From: DATILL01 sp035476575
Lineage (GTDB): Bacteria; Actinomycetota; Actinomycetes; Mycobacteriales; JACQDL01
Assembly (NCBI GenBank): GCA_035476575.1
Contig: DATILL010000074.1
Location: forward strand, 14,214 to 78,213
Direction: 5' to 3'
DNA: 64,000 nucleotides
Of this stretch, positions 18,699 to 27,463 are shown one piece after another. The position numbers were made by a program, and so were the translations under genes. The notes under the pieces are model-generated. The model was not told where the DNA came from. It saw nothing but the letters and a program-made list of their open reading frames with translations, and did not search any database. Position 1 is the stretch's first letter. Every line of letters begins with the position of its first letter.

Positions 18699-20552
18699 TC
18701 AGCCCGGGTACGCCGGGGACCGGCCGCCGGTGGCGACCTTGGAAAGCCACTCGCCGCCGCCGTACACCCAGATCGAGCCGTCGTTGAGCGCGACCAGCGG
18801 AAGCTGCGGGGACGCCGCGGTGATTGACACCGCCGGGCCGGGCAGCTCCGCCATCTGGGTCAGCCCGTACTCCGAGCCGTCGGCCGGCACCTGCCACGCG
18901 GCCAGTGCGCCGTTGCCCGCCCTGGCCAGCACCGCCAGCGTGCCGGCGGAGTCCCACGCGACGTCGCGAACGTCGGTGAGCGTCCGGCTGGCCGGCAGCA
19001 GGCCGTCGACCAGGATGCTGCGCTGGAGGGTGTCCGGGTCGACCGTGATGATCACCCGGCCGACGTACAGCCGGCCGCCGGCCAGCACGGCCGCCCGGGT
19101 GCCGTCCCGGGAGAGCTGCAGTGCCCCCACCTGCCCGAACCGTGCATCGTCGCCGAGCCGCAGGGAGACCTCGACGGCCCGCTCCACGCCGTCACCCGGC
19201 GGGGCCACGCCGCTCGCGGTGAACCGGACCACCGGGCAGGCCTGCTGCCTGAGCTGGACGGCCGGGCAGCCGTCCGGCACCGTCCAGAACCGGCCTTCGA
19301 GCGGATCCCAGGTCGGCCGGGTCAGGCTGGCGACCCGGCCGAGGCCGGCATCGGGCAGGTTCACCACCCGCAGGTCGCCCGGGCCGGCGTACAGCGTCGG
19401 CCGGGACGGGCCGAGGCTGATCGCGGCGATCTGCCGCTGGTCGCCGGACACCGCGAGGGAGTCCAGGCCCAGCCTGCCGCTGCCTGCCCGGCCGGGCAGC
19501 GCGCGGCCGCCGAGAAGGGCGACCCCGCCGGCACGCAGGTAGTATGCGGGCAGCGCCACCGGCCCGTAGCCGCCGAAGTCGGCGGCCCGCACCAGCCGGT
19601 TGGCCTGGGTCTCCGGCGTGTTGACCGGCTGGCCGTCGCTGGTGACCTGCACCCCGGTCACGCCCACCTGGGTGCCGGTGAGGGTCCAGGCGAGCTGGGC
19701 CAACGCCTGCCGGCGCTGGTCGACCGTGCGCAGGCCGTTTAGGCCCGACACGTCGAGGCGCAGCACCCCGTCGGCACCGGACTCCACCTTGCCCAGTGCC
19801 AGCGGCGCGCCGAGCGCGTTGACCACCGCGGGGCCGAGCCAGGTCGACGGTCCGTCCTGGAGCGCCTGGGCGAGCCGGCCGGGCAGCGTGCTCGGGGTGT
19901 GCAGGGTGCGCGAGTCGTACGGCAGGTAGCGTGGGTCGGGCACCAGCCGGTTGCCGACCGGCGCCAGGAAGTACAGCAGGTACGGCCGGTAGACCTGGGC
20001 GAACGTCGCCTGGTCTAGCAGCACCCCGGCGTCCGGGGGGAGCCTGCTGATCCGCCATTCGCCGTTGACCCGCTGGAGCTGCAGAGCCCAGGTGACCTTG
20101 ACCGGGTCGCGGGCTGGCAGCGCGGAGTAGCTGCCGTCCGAGTTAACCACGCCCAGTTGGCGGAACGTCAGCCACACCCGGTCGGCGGCGTCCGGCTGGC
20201 TGATCTCGGGCGTGTTGGCGGCCACCACCACCCGCACGTCGTCCCGCCAGCCCGCCGCCGCGTCCGCGGTGAGGTACCGCCTGGCCTGCTCGTGGGCGTG
20301 CCGCCAGGCCTCCTGGGCATGCAGGAAGTCGCGCACGATCTCGTACTCGCTTGCCTGGCTGCGCGGCGGTGGGATGTCGACCTGGATCTCGGGGTCGTCC
20401 CGCACCGGATCGTCGCGCGGCAGCTCACGCAGCGCGGTCGCCGGCGAGCTCTGCGGCAACGACGTGCAGCCAGCGGCTACCGGCGCGATGGCCACCAGCG
20501 CGACCGCCGCCCACCCGGCCAGCCGGACGCTGCTCGAGCCGCGGCGGGTCAC
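18699..20552 (-). CDS. lpqB: Lipoprotein LpqB, GerMN domain
   Basis: Secreted lipoprotein that binds the extracellular part of MtrB and tunes MtrAB signalling in actinomycetes. The 617-aa protein starts with an Arg-rich N terminus, a hydrophobic helix (LAGWAAVALVAIAPVAAGC) and a lipobox VAAGC near residue 26. A GerMN-like domain lies around residues 200-330 (PSTLPGRLAQALQDGPS), followed by a C-terminal beta-propeller-like region with repeated LSRDGTRAAVLAGGRLYVG strands. Its GTG start overlaps the mtrB stop (GTGA), so MtrA, MtrB and LpqB are co-translated. Confidence 0.95.
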   Translation of the reverse strand: MTRRGSSSVRLAGWAAVALVAIAPVAAGCTSLPQSSPATALRELPRDDPVRDDPEIQVDIPPPRSQASEYEIVRDFLHAQEAWRHAHEQARRYLTADAAAGWRDDVRVVVAANTPEISQPDAADRVWLTFRQLGVVNSDGSYSALPARDPVKVTWALQLQRVNGEWRISRLPPDAGVLLDQATFAQVYRPYLLYFLAPVGNRLVPDPRYLPYDSRTLHTPSTLPGRLAQALQDGPSTWLGPAVVNALGAPLALGKVESGADGVLRLDVSGLNGLRTVDQRRQALAQLAWTLTGTQVGVTGVQVTSDGQPVNTPETQANRLVRAADFGGYGPVALPAYYLRAGGVALLGGRALPGRAGSGRLGLDSLAVSGDQRQIAAISLGPSRPTLYAGPGDLRVVNLPDAGLGRVASLTRPTWDPLEGRFWTVPDGCPAVQLRQQACPVVRFTASGVAPPGDGVERAVEVSLRLGDDARFGQVGALQLSRDGTRAAVLAGGRLYVGRVIITVDPDTLQRSILVDGLLPASRTLTDVRDVAWDSAGTLAVLARAGNGALAAWQVPADGSEYGLTQMAELPGPAVSITAASPQLPLVALNDGSIWVYGGGEWLSKVATGGRSPAYPG

Positions 20553-22285
20553 GGTGCGGACAGCTCCTCGGGCGTCGGGCGCTCGGCCGGCGGCCGGGCC
20601 GAGGCCAACGGGCGGGCCTGGACGGTCGGGGGACGCTGCGGCGAGGGCAGGTCCGGCGGCACGACCGGCAACGGCGACCGGGTCAGCCACTCGCCCGGCC
20701 GGATCGGCAGGGTCAGCCGGAACTGCGCGCCCACGCCAGGCTGGCCCCACGCATGCAGCCAGCCACCGTGCAGCCGGGCGTCCTCCAGGCTGATGGCCAG
20801 CCCGAGCCCGGTGCCGCCGGTCCGCCGGTTGCGGGACGGGTCGGCCCGCCAGAACCGGTCGAACACCAGCCCCGCCTCGCCCGGCCGCAGCCCCACCCCC
20901 CGGTCACGGACGGTGATAGCCACCCCGGCATCGCCCCGGGCCAGCGTCACGTCCACCGGGCGGCCCTCGCCGTGCTCCAGCGCGTTGCCGAGCAGGTTGC
21001 GCAGGATCCGTTCCACCCGGCGCGGGTCCACCTCGGCCACCGCGGGCTCCGCCGGCAGGTTGAGCCGCAGCCGGCTGCCGTGCCGGGCGGCCAGCGCCGA
21101 GGTCGCCTCGGTGACCCGGTGGACCAGCGCCCCCAGGTCCACCGGCTCGGCCTCCAGCGCTGCCACCCCGGCGTCGTACCGGCTGATCTCCAGCAGGTCG
21201 GCCAGCAGCGCCTCGAACCGGCCCAGCTCGGCGTGCAGCAGCTCGGTCGAGCGGGCCACCTCGGGTGGGAACTCGTCGCGGTGCGCGTGCAGCACGTCGG
21301 CCGCCATCCGGACCGTGGTCAACGGCGTGCGCAGCTCGTGCGACACGTCGGAGGTGAACCGCCGCTGCAGCCGGGACATCTCCTCCAGCTTGGTGATCTG
21401 CCGCTGCAGGCTGTCCGCCATCTCGTTGAACGAGCGGGCGAGCACCGCCAGGTCGTCCTCGCCGCTGACCTGCATCCGCTCCTCCAGCCTGCCCTCGGCC
21501 AGCCGGTGCGCGGTCACCGCCGCCAGCCGCACCGGCCCGACCACCAGCCGGGTGACCAGCACGGCCATCATCGCCACCAGCAGCATCAGGCTGAGGCCGG
21601 CCAGCAGCACGGTGCGCTGCACCAGCGCCAGGGCCCGTCCCTCGGAGGTCAGCGGGAAGAAGTAGTACAGCTCGATCGGCTGCTGCTGGGCGAAGACCTG
21701 GGTGCCCAGGATCAGGCCGCTGGTCTGGCTGCCGTCGACGTTGACGATCTGCCCGTAGGCGGAGGCCGGGTGGTTGTCCTGCACGATCGCGCGCAGGTCC
21801 GCCGGGATGCTGCGCGGGACCTGGGTCCGGCTCGTGGTGGTGCTCCAGACCTGACCCTGCCGGTCGACGGCGGCGATGTCGAACACGCCAGCCGGGCTGC
21901 TCTGCTGGGAGAGCTGGGTGAGCACCCGCCGGACCGTCGCGGACAGCGCGTCCTGGTTGCTCTCGTCGACGATCTTCAACTGGGACTTGGCCAGGTCTAC
22001 CCGGCTGCGCACGTCCTGCTCGGCCGCGCTCTTCTTGTCGTCCAGCAGGCCGCTGCTGATCTGGTGCAGCAGGACGACGCCGAGCAGCAAGGCGAGCAGG
22101 CCGGTCAGCACCGCCACGGTCGTCGCCACCCGGAGCTGCAGCGACCGGCGCCAGCGGTGCAGCACGGCCGGTCCCAGCGGGCGGACCCGGTCCGCCAGCC
22201 GCCGGGCGGCGCTGGCCGCGCGGCGCACCGGCCGGGGCCTGGCTGGCCGGGATCTCACCGGCTGCTGTTCATCGGTTCGGCTCAT
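20549..22285 (-). CDS. mtrB: Sensor histidine kinase MtrB
   Basis: Membrane kinase partner of MtrA, controlling cell-wall and division genes. The 578-aa protein has two transmembrane helices (AVLTGLLALLLGVVLL and LLAGLSLMLLVAMMAVLV) around an extracytoplasmic domain of about 160 residues, a HAMP domain, the H-box FTSDVSHELRTPLTTVRM, N-box LRNLLGNALEHGEG, G1 VRDRGVGL and G2 GGTGLGLAI. The C-terminal tail after about residue 520 is Pro/Arg-rich. It starts 3 bp after the mtrA stop and overlaps lpqB. All catalytic motifs are intact. Confidence 0.96.
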   Translation of the reverse strand: MSRTDEQQPVRSRPARPRPVRRAASAARRLADRVRPLGPAVLHRWRRSLQLRVATTVAVLTGLLALLLGVVLLHQISSGLLDDKKSAAEQDVRSRVDLAKSQLKIVDESNQDALSATVRRVLTQLSQQSSPAGVFDIAAVDRQGQVWSTTTSRTQVPRSIPADLRAIVQDNHPASAYGQIVNVDGSQTSGLILGTQVFAQQQPIELYYFFPLTSEGRALALVQRTVLLAGLSLMLLVAMMAVLVTRLVVGPVRLAAVTAHRLAEGRLEERMQVSGEDDLAVLARSFNEMADSLQRQITKLEEMSRLQRRFTSDVSHELRTPLTTVRMAADVLHAHRDEFPPEVARSTELLHAELGRFEALLADLLEISRYDAGVAALEAEPVDLGALVHRVTEATSALAARHGSRLRLNLPAEPAVAEVDPRRVERILRNLLGNALEHGEGRPVDVTLARGDAGVAITVRDRGVGLRPGEAGLVFDRFWRADPSRNRRTGGTGLGLAISLEDARLHGGWLHAWGQPGVGAQFRLTLPIRPGEWLTRSPLPVVPPDLPSPQRPPTVQARPLASARPPAERPTPEELSAP

Positions 22286-22288
22286 GGG

Positions 22289-22966
22289 CTACGGCGGCCC
22301 GGCCTTGTAGCCCACGCCGCGCACGGTCAGCACGATCTTCGGGTGCTCCGGGTCGACCTCGATCTTCGAGCGCAGCCGCTGGACGTGCACGTTGACCAGC
22401 CGGGTGTCGGCCTGGTGCCGGTAGCCCCACACCTGCTCCAGCAGCACCTCGCGGGTGAAGACCTGGCGGGGCTTACGGGCCAGTGCGACCAGCAGGTCGA
22501 ACTCCAACGGCGTCAGCGACACCTCCTCGCCGCCGCGGACGACCTGATGGCCGGGCACGTCGATGCTCACCTCGCCGATCGCCAGCAGCTCGGCGGGCGG
22601 CTCCTCGGCCCGCCGCAGCCGGGCTCGCATCCGGGCGATCAGCTCCTTGGGCTTGAACGGCTTGACGACGTAGTCGTCGGCGCCGGACTCCAGCCCGAGC
22701 ACGACGTCGACCGTGTCGCTCTTGGCGGTGAGCATGATCACCGGGGCGCCGGACTCCAGCCGGATCGCCCGGCAGACGTCGATGCCGCTCATCCCGGGCA
22801 ACATGAGGTCGAGCAGCACGATGTCCGGCTTGAAGTCCCGGTAGGCCTGCACCGCCTTCGCCCCGTCCGCCACGAACGCCGGCTCGAACCCCTCGCCGCG
22901 CAGCACGATCCCCAGCATCTCGGCCAGCGCCGGGTCGTCGTCGACCACCAGCACGCGAGCCCTCAT
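22289..22966 (-). CDS. mtrA: Response regulator MtrA
   Basis: OmpR-family DNA-binding regulator, 225 aa. The receiver domain opens RARVLVVDDDPALAEML, with phosphoacceptor Asp in IVLLDLMLPGMSG and switch Lys in YVVKPFKPKEL. The winged-helix domain ends RLVNVHVQRLRSKIEVDP then VLTVRGVGYKAG. The start ATG has GAAGGAGG upstream, so the much longer in-frame extension, which would be antisense to the divergent membrane-protein gene, is not real. The divergent promoter region to that gene is only 39 bp. Confidence 0.96.
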   Translation of the reverse strand: MRARVLVVDDDPALAEMLGIVLRGEGFEPAFVADGAKAVQAYRDFKPDIVLLDLMLPGMSGIDVCRAIRLESGAPVIMLTAKSDTVDVVLGLESGADDYVVKPFKPKELIARMRARLRRAEEPPAELLAIGEVSIDVPGHQVVRGGEEVSLTPLEFDLLVALARKPRQVFTREVLLEQVWGYRHQADTRLVNVHVQRLRSKIEVDPEHPKIVLTVRGVGYKAGPP

Positions 22967-23005
22967 GCGGCCTCCTTCATCCACCCATCGTGGCACGATG
23001 GCGCC

Positions 23006-24010
23006 GTGAGCGAGGTCGACTGGGCAACTCCGGGTGGCCGGGTGGCCGCCCCACCAGCCTCGACCGGCGCTGGATCCGAGGCGGTGCTGCTGGGCGCCGT
23101 ACCGCTGGGCGCCGTACCGCTGGGCGCCGGGGCGGACCGGGCCGGGCTGAGCCCCGGGGGGATCCCGCTGCGGCCGCTGTCGGCCGGCGAGGTGCTGGAC
23201 GGCACGTTCGCGACCATCCGGCGCAACCCGCGAACCGTGCTCGGCCTGTCCGCGATCTTCGTGACCGTGCAGCAGGTGGTCACCCTGGCTGCCCAGGCGC
23301 TCACCGGACAGTTGCCCACGCCGGTCCTGACCGTCCGGCAGGGCTCCTCGGCCGAGCTCGGCGCCACCGCGACCGGCCTGCTCGGCTACGTGCTGGCGGC
23401 GGTCATCGGCGCGGTGCTGACCGGGATGGTCGTCGTGGTGGTCACCGAGGACGTGCTCGGCCGGCGCAGCGACATGAGGCAGGTGTGGCGGCGGGTCAGG
23501 CCCCGGCTGTGGGCGCTGCTCGGCGCCGCGGTGCTGGCTGGGGCGCTGCCGTACGCGGGGCTGGTGCTGCTGGTGGCGCCGGGTGTCCTGCTGTGGGGCG
23601 GCTGGGCGCTGACCACCCCGGCGCTGATCGTGGAGAGGCTCGGGCCGGTCCGCGCGCTGCGCCGGTCCTGGCGGCTGGCCTGGCCGGCGTTCGGCCGGGT
23701 CTGGGGCATCCGGGCGTTGTCCTGGCTGATCGGGCTGCTGCTGCAGGCCCTGCTGGTGCTGCCGTTCGTGGCCGCGGCCGCAGTGCTGGCCAACGCGCTG
23801 GGCACCGGCCCGAACGCGCCGCTGCCGCTGCCCGCGCTGGTCCTCACCGCCGTCGGCGGCGTCCTGGCCGGAACGGTCGTGGCGCCGTTCCAGGCGGGGG
23901 TGCTGGCACTGCTGTACGTCGACCGGCGGATGCGGGCCGAGGGGCTGGACATCGGCTGGCAGCGGCAGCTCACCCAGCGCCCGGCCCGGCCACATGGCCG
24001 GGTGGCGTGA
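23006..24010 (+). CDS. Multi-pass membrane protein (glycerophosphodiester phosphodiesterase membrane-domain-like)
   Basis: 334-aa integral membrane protein, about six hydrophobic segments, for example TGLLGYVLAAVIGAVLTGMV, LWALLGAAVLAGALPYAGLV and IGLLLQALLVLPFVAAAAVL. The cytosolic start carries IPLRPLSAGEVLDGTFATIR, a motif common in DUF7544/GPDP-membrane-domain proteins beside MoxR-DUF58 clusters. No phosphodiesterase catalytic domain is present. The N terminus contains a 15-bp tandem repeat giving GAVPLGAVPLGA. The GTG start follows the divergent mtrA promoter closely. It overlaps the DUF4129 gene in a GTGA arrangement. Function unknown; probably part of the same envelope system. Confidence 0.8.
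   Translation: MSEVDWATPGGRVAAPPASTGAGSEAVLLGAVPLGAVPLGAGADRAGLSPGGIPLRPLSAGEVLDGTFATIRRNPRTVLGLSAIFVTVQQVVTLAAQALTGQLPTPVLTVRQGSSAELGATATGLLGYVLAAVIGAVLTGMVVVVVTEDVLGRRSDMRQVWRRVRPRLWALLGAAVLAGALPYAGLVLLVAPGVLLWGGWALTTPALIVERLGPVRALRRSWRLAWPAFGRVWGIRALSWLIGLLLQALLVLPFVAAAAVLANALGTGPNAPLPLPALVLTAVGGVLAGTVVAPFQAGVLALLYVDRRMRAEGLDIGWQRQLTQRPARPHGRVA
23090..23130 (+). repeat. 15-bp tandem repeat inside the membrane-protein gene
   Basis: CTGGGCGCCGTACCG repeats nearly three times, in frame, encoding LGAVP units in the N-terminal cytosolic segment. A 15-bp unit keeps the frame whatever the copy number, so length may vary between strains. Confidence 0.85.
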
Positions 24011-24669
24011 GCGCGCGCCTGGCCGCGGCTGCCTGGGCGGCGGGAGCAGCCTGGGCGGCGGCGCCGATCGACCGGGACTCGGCCCGCGAGGCGGCCGAGC
24101 GGGAGCTGTCCAAGGGCGCCTACCACGTCGACGACCCTGGCCTGCTGCGGCGGCTCGGCGAGCGGGCGCTGGACTGGCTGGACCAGCGGCTGGCCGACCT
24201 GACCGGGGTCACCCCGGGCGGGAGCGCGGGGCTGGTCGTGCTGGCGCTGGCCGCGGTCGCGCTGGCCTGGCTGGCGTTGTGGCGGCTTGGTCCGCTGCGC
24301 CGTACCCCGACCAGTGCCGCGGTGCTGCCGGCCGGCGACGGCGCGCTGTCCGCGGCAGGCTACCGGCGCCAGGCGGACGGGTTCGCGGCGGCTGGGCGGT
24401 ACGCCGACGCGGTCCGGGCCCGGATGCGGGCCATCGCCCGGGAGCTGGAGGCGCGCGGGGTGCTCGAGCCCCGGGCCGGCCGGACCGCCGACGAGATCGC
24501 CCGGGAGGCCGGCGCGCAGGTGCCGGCGGTCGCCGGCCCGCTGCGGACCGCGGCGGCGCTCTTCGACGAGGTGTGGTACGGCGGCCGGCCCGCCACGGCC
24601 GGGCACGACGCGGCGCTGCGCCAGGCGGACGACGAGGTACGCCGGGCTCCGCTGGCGGCCGCCCGGTGA
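24007..24669 (+). CDS. DUF4129 domain-containing membrane protein
   Basis: 220-aa single-pass membrane protein of the DUF4129 family, which accompanies MoxR, DUF58 and transglutaminase-like proteins. A hydrophobic N terminus (AAAAWAAGAAWAAAPI) may be a signal. DUF4129-like sequence follows: REAAERELSKGAYHVDDPGL, a transmembrane helix (LVVLALAAVALAWLALWRLG) and a cytosolic helical part with EIAREAGAQVP and ALFDEVWYGGRPAT. The GTG start overlaps the preceding stop and its own stop overlaps the DUF4350 start, so three genes are tightly coupled. Confidence 0.88.
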   Translation: MSARLAAAAWAAGAAWAAAPIDRDSAREAAERELSKGAYHVDDPGLLRRLGERALDWLDQRLADLTGVTPGGSAGLVVLALAAVALAWLALWRLGPLRRTPTSAAVLPAGDGALSAAGYRRQADGFAAAGRYADAVRARMRAIARELEARGVLEPRAGRTADEIAREAGAQVPAVAGPLRTAAALFDEVWYGGRPATAGHDAALRQADDEVRRAPLAAAR

Positions 24670-25841
24670 CCTCGGCGGCGACCGGTGGGGCAGCCGGTGG
24701 GTCGGCCCGGACCGTCGTCGGGCCGTCCGCGCGGCAGGTCGGCCGGACCCTGTGGCTGCCGCTGCTGCTGGCCGGGGTGGTTCTCCTCGGGGCGCTGCTG
24801 ATCGGGCTGGCCCGCACCCACGCGGCCCGCGGCGAGCTGGACCCGGACGCGGTCGACCGGGCCGGCAGCCGAGCGCTGCGGGTCCTGCTGGCGGACCGCG
24901 GCGTCCGGGTGCACCGGGCGACCACGGTGGACGACGCGGTCCGGCAGGCGGCGGGAGGTGCGGCTGTGCTGGTGCCGTTCCCGGCCCGGGTGCCGGCTGG
25001 TGGGCTGCGCCGGCTCGGCGACGCCGCGACCGCCCGGCTGGTGCTGGTCCGGCCGGACGCCATCGCGCTGCGTGAGCTGACCGGGGAGCTGCTGCCGGTC
25101 GGCGGGCTGCCAGTGGGCCCGCGACTGCCGGGCTGCGCGGACCCGGTCGCCCTGGCGGCCGGCGACGCCGACCTGGGCGGGCGGACGTACGGCGGCCCCG
25201 GCGCGCAACGACGCTGCTATGACGGGAGCCTGGTGTTCGGCCGGACCCGGGATGGCGGGCCGCTGGCGGTAGTGGGCACCGGGGCGCCGTTCCGGAACGA
25301 CACCCTCGCCGGGCGGGGCAACGCGGCGCTGGCCCTGGGCCTGCTCGGCGGTGATGGCAGCGTGCGCGACCTGTGCTGGCTGATCCCCGGCCCCGGTGCG
25401 GCCGCGGGCGGCGGCGACGCCGGGCTGGTCGACCTGGTGCCGCCGTGGGTGCCGGCCGCCGCGCTGCAACTGCTGGCCGGCGGGCTGCTGGTGGTGCTGT
25501 GGCGGTCCCGCCGGCTTGGGCCGCCGGTCGGCGAGCCGCTGCCGGTCGTGGTGCGGGCCGCGGAGACGGTGGAGGGGCGGGCCCGGCTGTACCTGCGCGG
25601 CCAGGCGAGGGACCGGGCCGCCGACGCGCTGCGGTCCGGTGCGCTGGCCCGGATCGTGCCGCGGCTGCGGATGGGCGGGTCGCCGCCGGCCGAGGGGGTG
25701 GTGGCCGCCGTGGCAGCACGCACCGGCCGTCCTCCGGTGGAGGTGAGGGCGCTGCTGTACGGTGCCCCGCCCGCCGACGACGTCCAGTTGGTCGCCCTCG
25801 CCGACGCCCTCGACGCGGTGGAGCACGCCGTCCTGCGCTGA
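24666..25841 (+). CDS. DUF4350 domain-containing membrane protein
   Basis: 391-aa protein with one N-terminal transmembrane helix (LWLPLLLAGVVLLGALLIGL), an extracellular DUF4350 domain (ALRVLLADRGVRVHRATTVD to about residue 270) and a second helix near VPAAALQLLAGGLLVVLWRS followed by a cytosolic tail. DUF4350 is related to glutamine-amidotransferase-like folds without clear catalytic residues. The gene ends a coupled trio, and a strong hairpin follows. In other actinomycetes moxR usually comes next; here a divergent carboxyltransferase gene intervenes. Confidence 0.88.
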   Translation: MTSAATGGAAGGSARTVVGPSARQVGRTLWLPLLLAGVVLLGALLIGLARTHAARGELDPDAVDRAGSRALRVLLADRGVRVHRATTVDDAVRQAAGGAAVLVPFPARVPAGGLRRLGDAATARLVLVRPDAIALRELTGELLPVGGLPVGPRLPGCADPVALAAGDADLGGRTYGGPGAQRRCYDGSLVFGRTRDGGPLAVVGTGAPFRNDTLAGRGNAALALGLLGGDGSVRDLCWLIPGPGAAAGGGDAGLVDLVPPWVPAAALQLLAGGLLVVLWRSRRLGPPVGEPLPVVVRAAETVEGRARLYLRGQARDRAADALRSGALARIVPRLRMGGSPPAEGVVAAVAARTGRPPVEVRALLYGAPPADDVQLVALADALDAVEHAVLR

Positions 25842-25860
25842 CCCACCCTGTCGCGCCGAT

Positions 25861-25910
25861 CATCGAGCTATCGGGGCTTTTAGAGATCATTTAGCCCCAC
25901 TAGCTCGATG
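25861..25910. terminator. Bidirectional hairpin between convergent DUF4350 and carboxyltransferase genes
   Basis: CATCGAGCTATCGGGGCT and AGCCCCACTAGCTCGATG pair at 16 of 18 positions around an AT-rich loop (TTTTAGAGATCATT). The whole 90-bp gap between the convergent genes is otherwise empty. The AT-rich loop and T-run inside the stem top are unusual in this GC-rich DNA. It is best read as a two-way transcription terminator. It is unrelated in sequence to the GGTSACC arrays. Confidence 0.75.
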
Positions 25911-25931
25911 GTCGTCGGGTAGGGCGACGGG

Positions 25932-27407
25932 CTAGGCGCCGAGGCGGCGGAAGCGGGCTGCCCGGGCGGCGAGGCGATCGGCCGGGTCGGCCCGCAGCAG
26001 CGCCGTCAGCTCCGCGGCCAGCACCCCGCCGAGCCGGCGCAGGAACGCGATCCGCTCCTCCGCGGCGTCCGGGTGCTCCGGCACCACGTAGTCCACGATC
26101 CCGTTGGCCAGCAGGTCGGCCGACCGGACCCCCTGGGCGGTGGCCAGCTCGGCCGCCCGCGAGGTGCCCCGGTAGAGGATCGCCGCGGCACCCTCCGGCG
26201 GCAGCGGCGACAGCCAGGCGTGCTGTGCGGCCACCACCCGGTCGGCCGGCAGCAGGGCGAGCGCGCCACCGCCGGCACCCTGACCGAGCAGCACACACAC
26301 CGTCGGCGCCGGCAGCTCGACCAGCTCGGCCAGGCAGCGGGCGATCTCCCCGGCCAGCCCGCCCTCCTCGGCCTCCTTGGACAGCGCCGCACCCGCGGTG
26401 TCGATCACCGAGACCAGCGGCAGGCCGAGCTCGGCGGCCAGCCTCATGCCGCGCCGGGCGGCCCGCAGCCCGGCCGGGCCGAGCGGCGCCGGGCCACGCC
26501 GGTCCTGGCCGAGCACCACGCACGGCGCCGCGCCAAACCTGGCCAGCGCGAGGAGCAACCCGGGGTCGGCCTCGCCCGCGCCGGTGCCGTTCAGCGTGCT
26601 GACCCGGCTGCCGGCCAGCTTGAGCAGCGCGCGGACGCCCGGCCGGTCTGGCCGCCGGGAGCGTTGGATGGACTCCCAGGCGGGGATGTCGGGCAGCTCG
26701 GCCGCGACCGGGCGGGCGACGTCCGGCAGCGGCAGGCGGGCGGCGGTCAGCACGTCCAGCGCCCGGGCCGCGATGTCCGGCAGTCCCTCGGCCGGGACGA
26801 CGGCGTCCACCAGGCCGTGCTCGTACAGGTTCTCCGCGGTCTGCACGTCGGCCGGGAACTCCTCGCCGTACAGCGCGGCGTACACCCGGGGGCCGAGGAA
26901 ACCGACCAGCGCACCCGGCTCAGCCGCGGTGACGTGCCCGAGCGAGCCCCACGAGGCGAACACCCCGCCCGTCGTGGGATGCCGCAGGTAGACCAGGTAC
27001 GGCAGGCCGGCCTGTTTGTGCTGGGCGATCGCCGCGGAGATCCGCACCATCTGCAGGAACGCGACGGTGCCCTCCTGCATCCTGGTGCCGCCGGAGCATG
27101 GCGTGGCGACCAGCGGCAGCCCCTGCGCGGTGGCCCGCTCGGCCGCCGCGACCAGCCGGCTCGCCGCCGCGACCCCGACCGACCCACCGAGAAAGGCGAA
27201 CTCGCAGGCCAGTACGGCGATCTGGCGGCCACGGATGCGGCCCTCGCCGGTGCATACCGCCTCGTCCAGGCCGGTCCGCCGGCGGGCGGCAGCCAACGTC
27301 TCGGCGTACGCCGGACCGGCCCGCGGCGGATCGCCGACCGGCTGGTCCCAGGACGTGAACGAGCCGGGATCCAGGACGAGGTCGAGTATCTGCCGGGCCG
27401 TAGGCAC
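25932..27407 (-). CDS. Single-chain acetyl/acyl-CoA carboxylase carboxyltransferase (beta-alpha fusion)
   Basis: Moves the carboxyl group from biotin to acyl-CoA. In 491 residues it holds both halves: an AccD-like part with LDLVLDPGSFTSW, FAFLGGSVGVAAASRLV, CSGGTRMQEGTVAFLQM and LGHVTAAEPGALVGFLG, then from about residue 285 an AccA-like part with GLPLVSVIDTAGAALSKEAE, LLGQGAGGGALALLPADRVV and EGAAAILYRG. The AccD zinc ribbon is missing. The chosen GTG precedes TARQILDLVLDPGSF, the usual family opening. Longer in-frame sequence runs into array B. No biotin carboxylase or BCCP gene is nearby. It is convergent with DUF4350 and divergent from moxR, splitting a usually contiguous cluster. Confidence 0.85.
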   Translation of the reverse strand: MPTARQILDLVLDPGSFTSWDQPVGDPPRAGPAYAETLAAARRRTGLDEAVCTGEGRIRGRQIAVLACEFAFLGGSVGVAAASRLVAAAERATAQGLPLVATPCSGGTRMQEGTVAFLQMVRISAAIAQHKQAGLPYLVYLRHPTTGGVFASWGSLGHVTAAEPGALVGFLGPRVYAALYGEEFPADVQTAENLYEHGLVDAVVPAEGLPDIAARALDVLTAARLPLPDVARPVAAELPDIPAWESIQRSRRPDRPGVRALLKLAGSRVSTLNGTGAGEADPGLLLALARFGAAPCVVLGQDRRGPAPLGPAGLRAARRGMRLAAELGLPLVSVIDTAGAALSKEAEEGGLAGEIARCLAELVELPAPTVCVLLGQGAGGGALALLPADRVVAAQHAWLSPLPPEGAAAILYRGTSRAAELATAQGVRSADLLANGIVDYVVPEHPDAAEERIAFLRRLGGVLAAELTALLRADPADRLAARAARFRRLGA

Positions 27408-27463
27408 GTCGCTGAGTGTGGCGAACGCCGCCCACCCACCCCCCGTCGCCCCGTCCCGCGTGT

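Noticed and set aside
20351..23005. Extension of the membrane-protein frame over mtrB and mtrA
   Set aside because: Antisense to verified genes; the membrane protein has a proper start at 23006.
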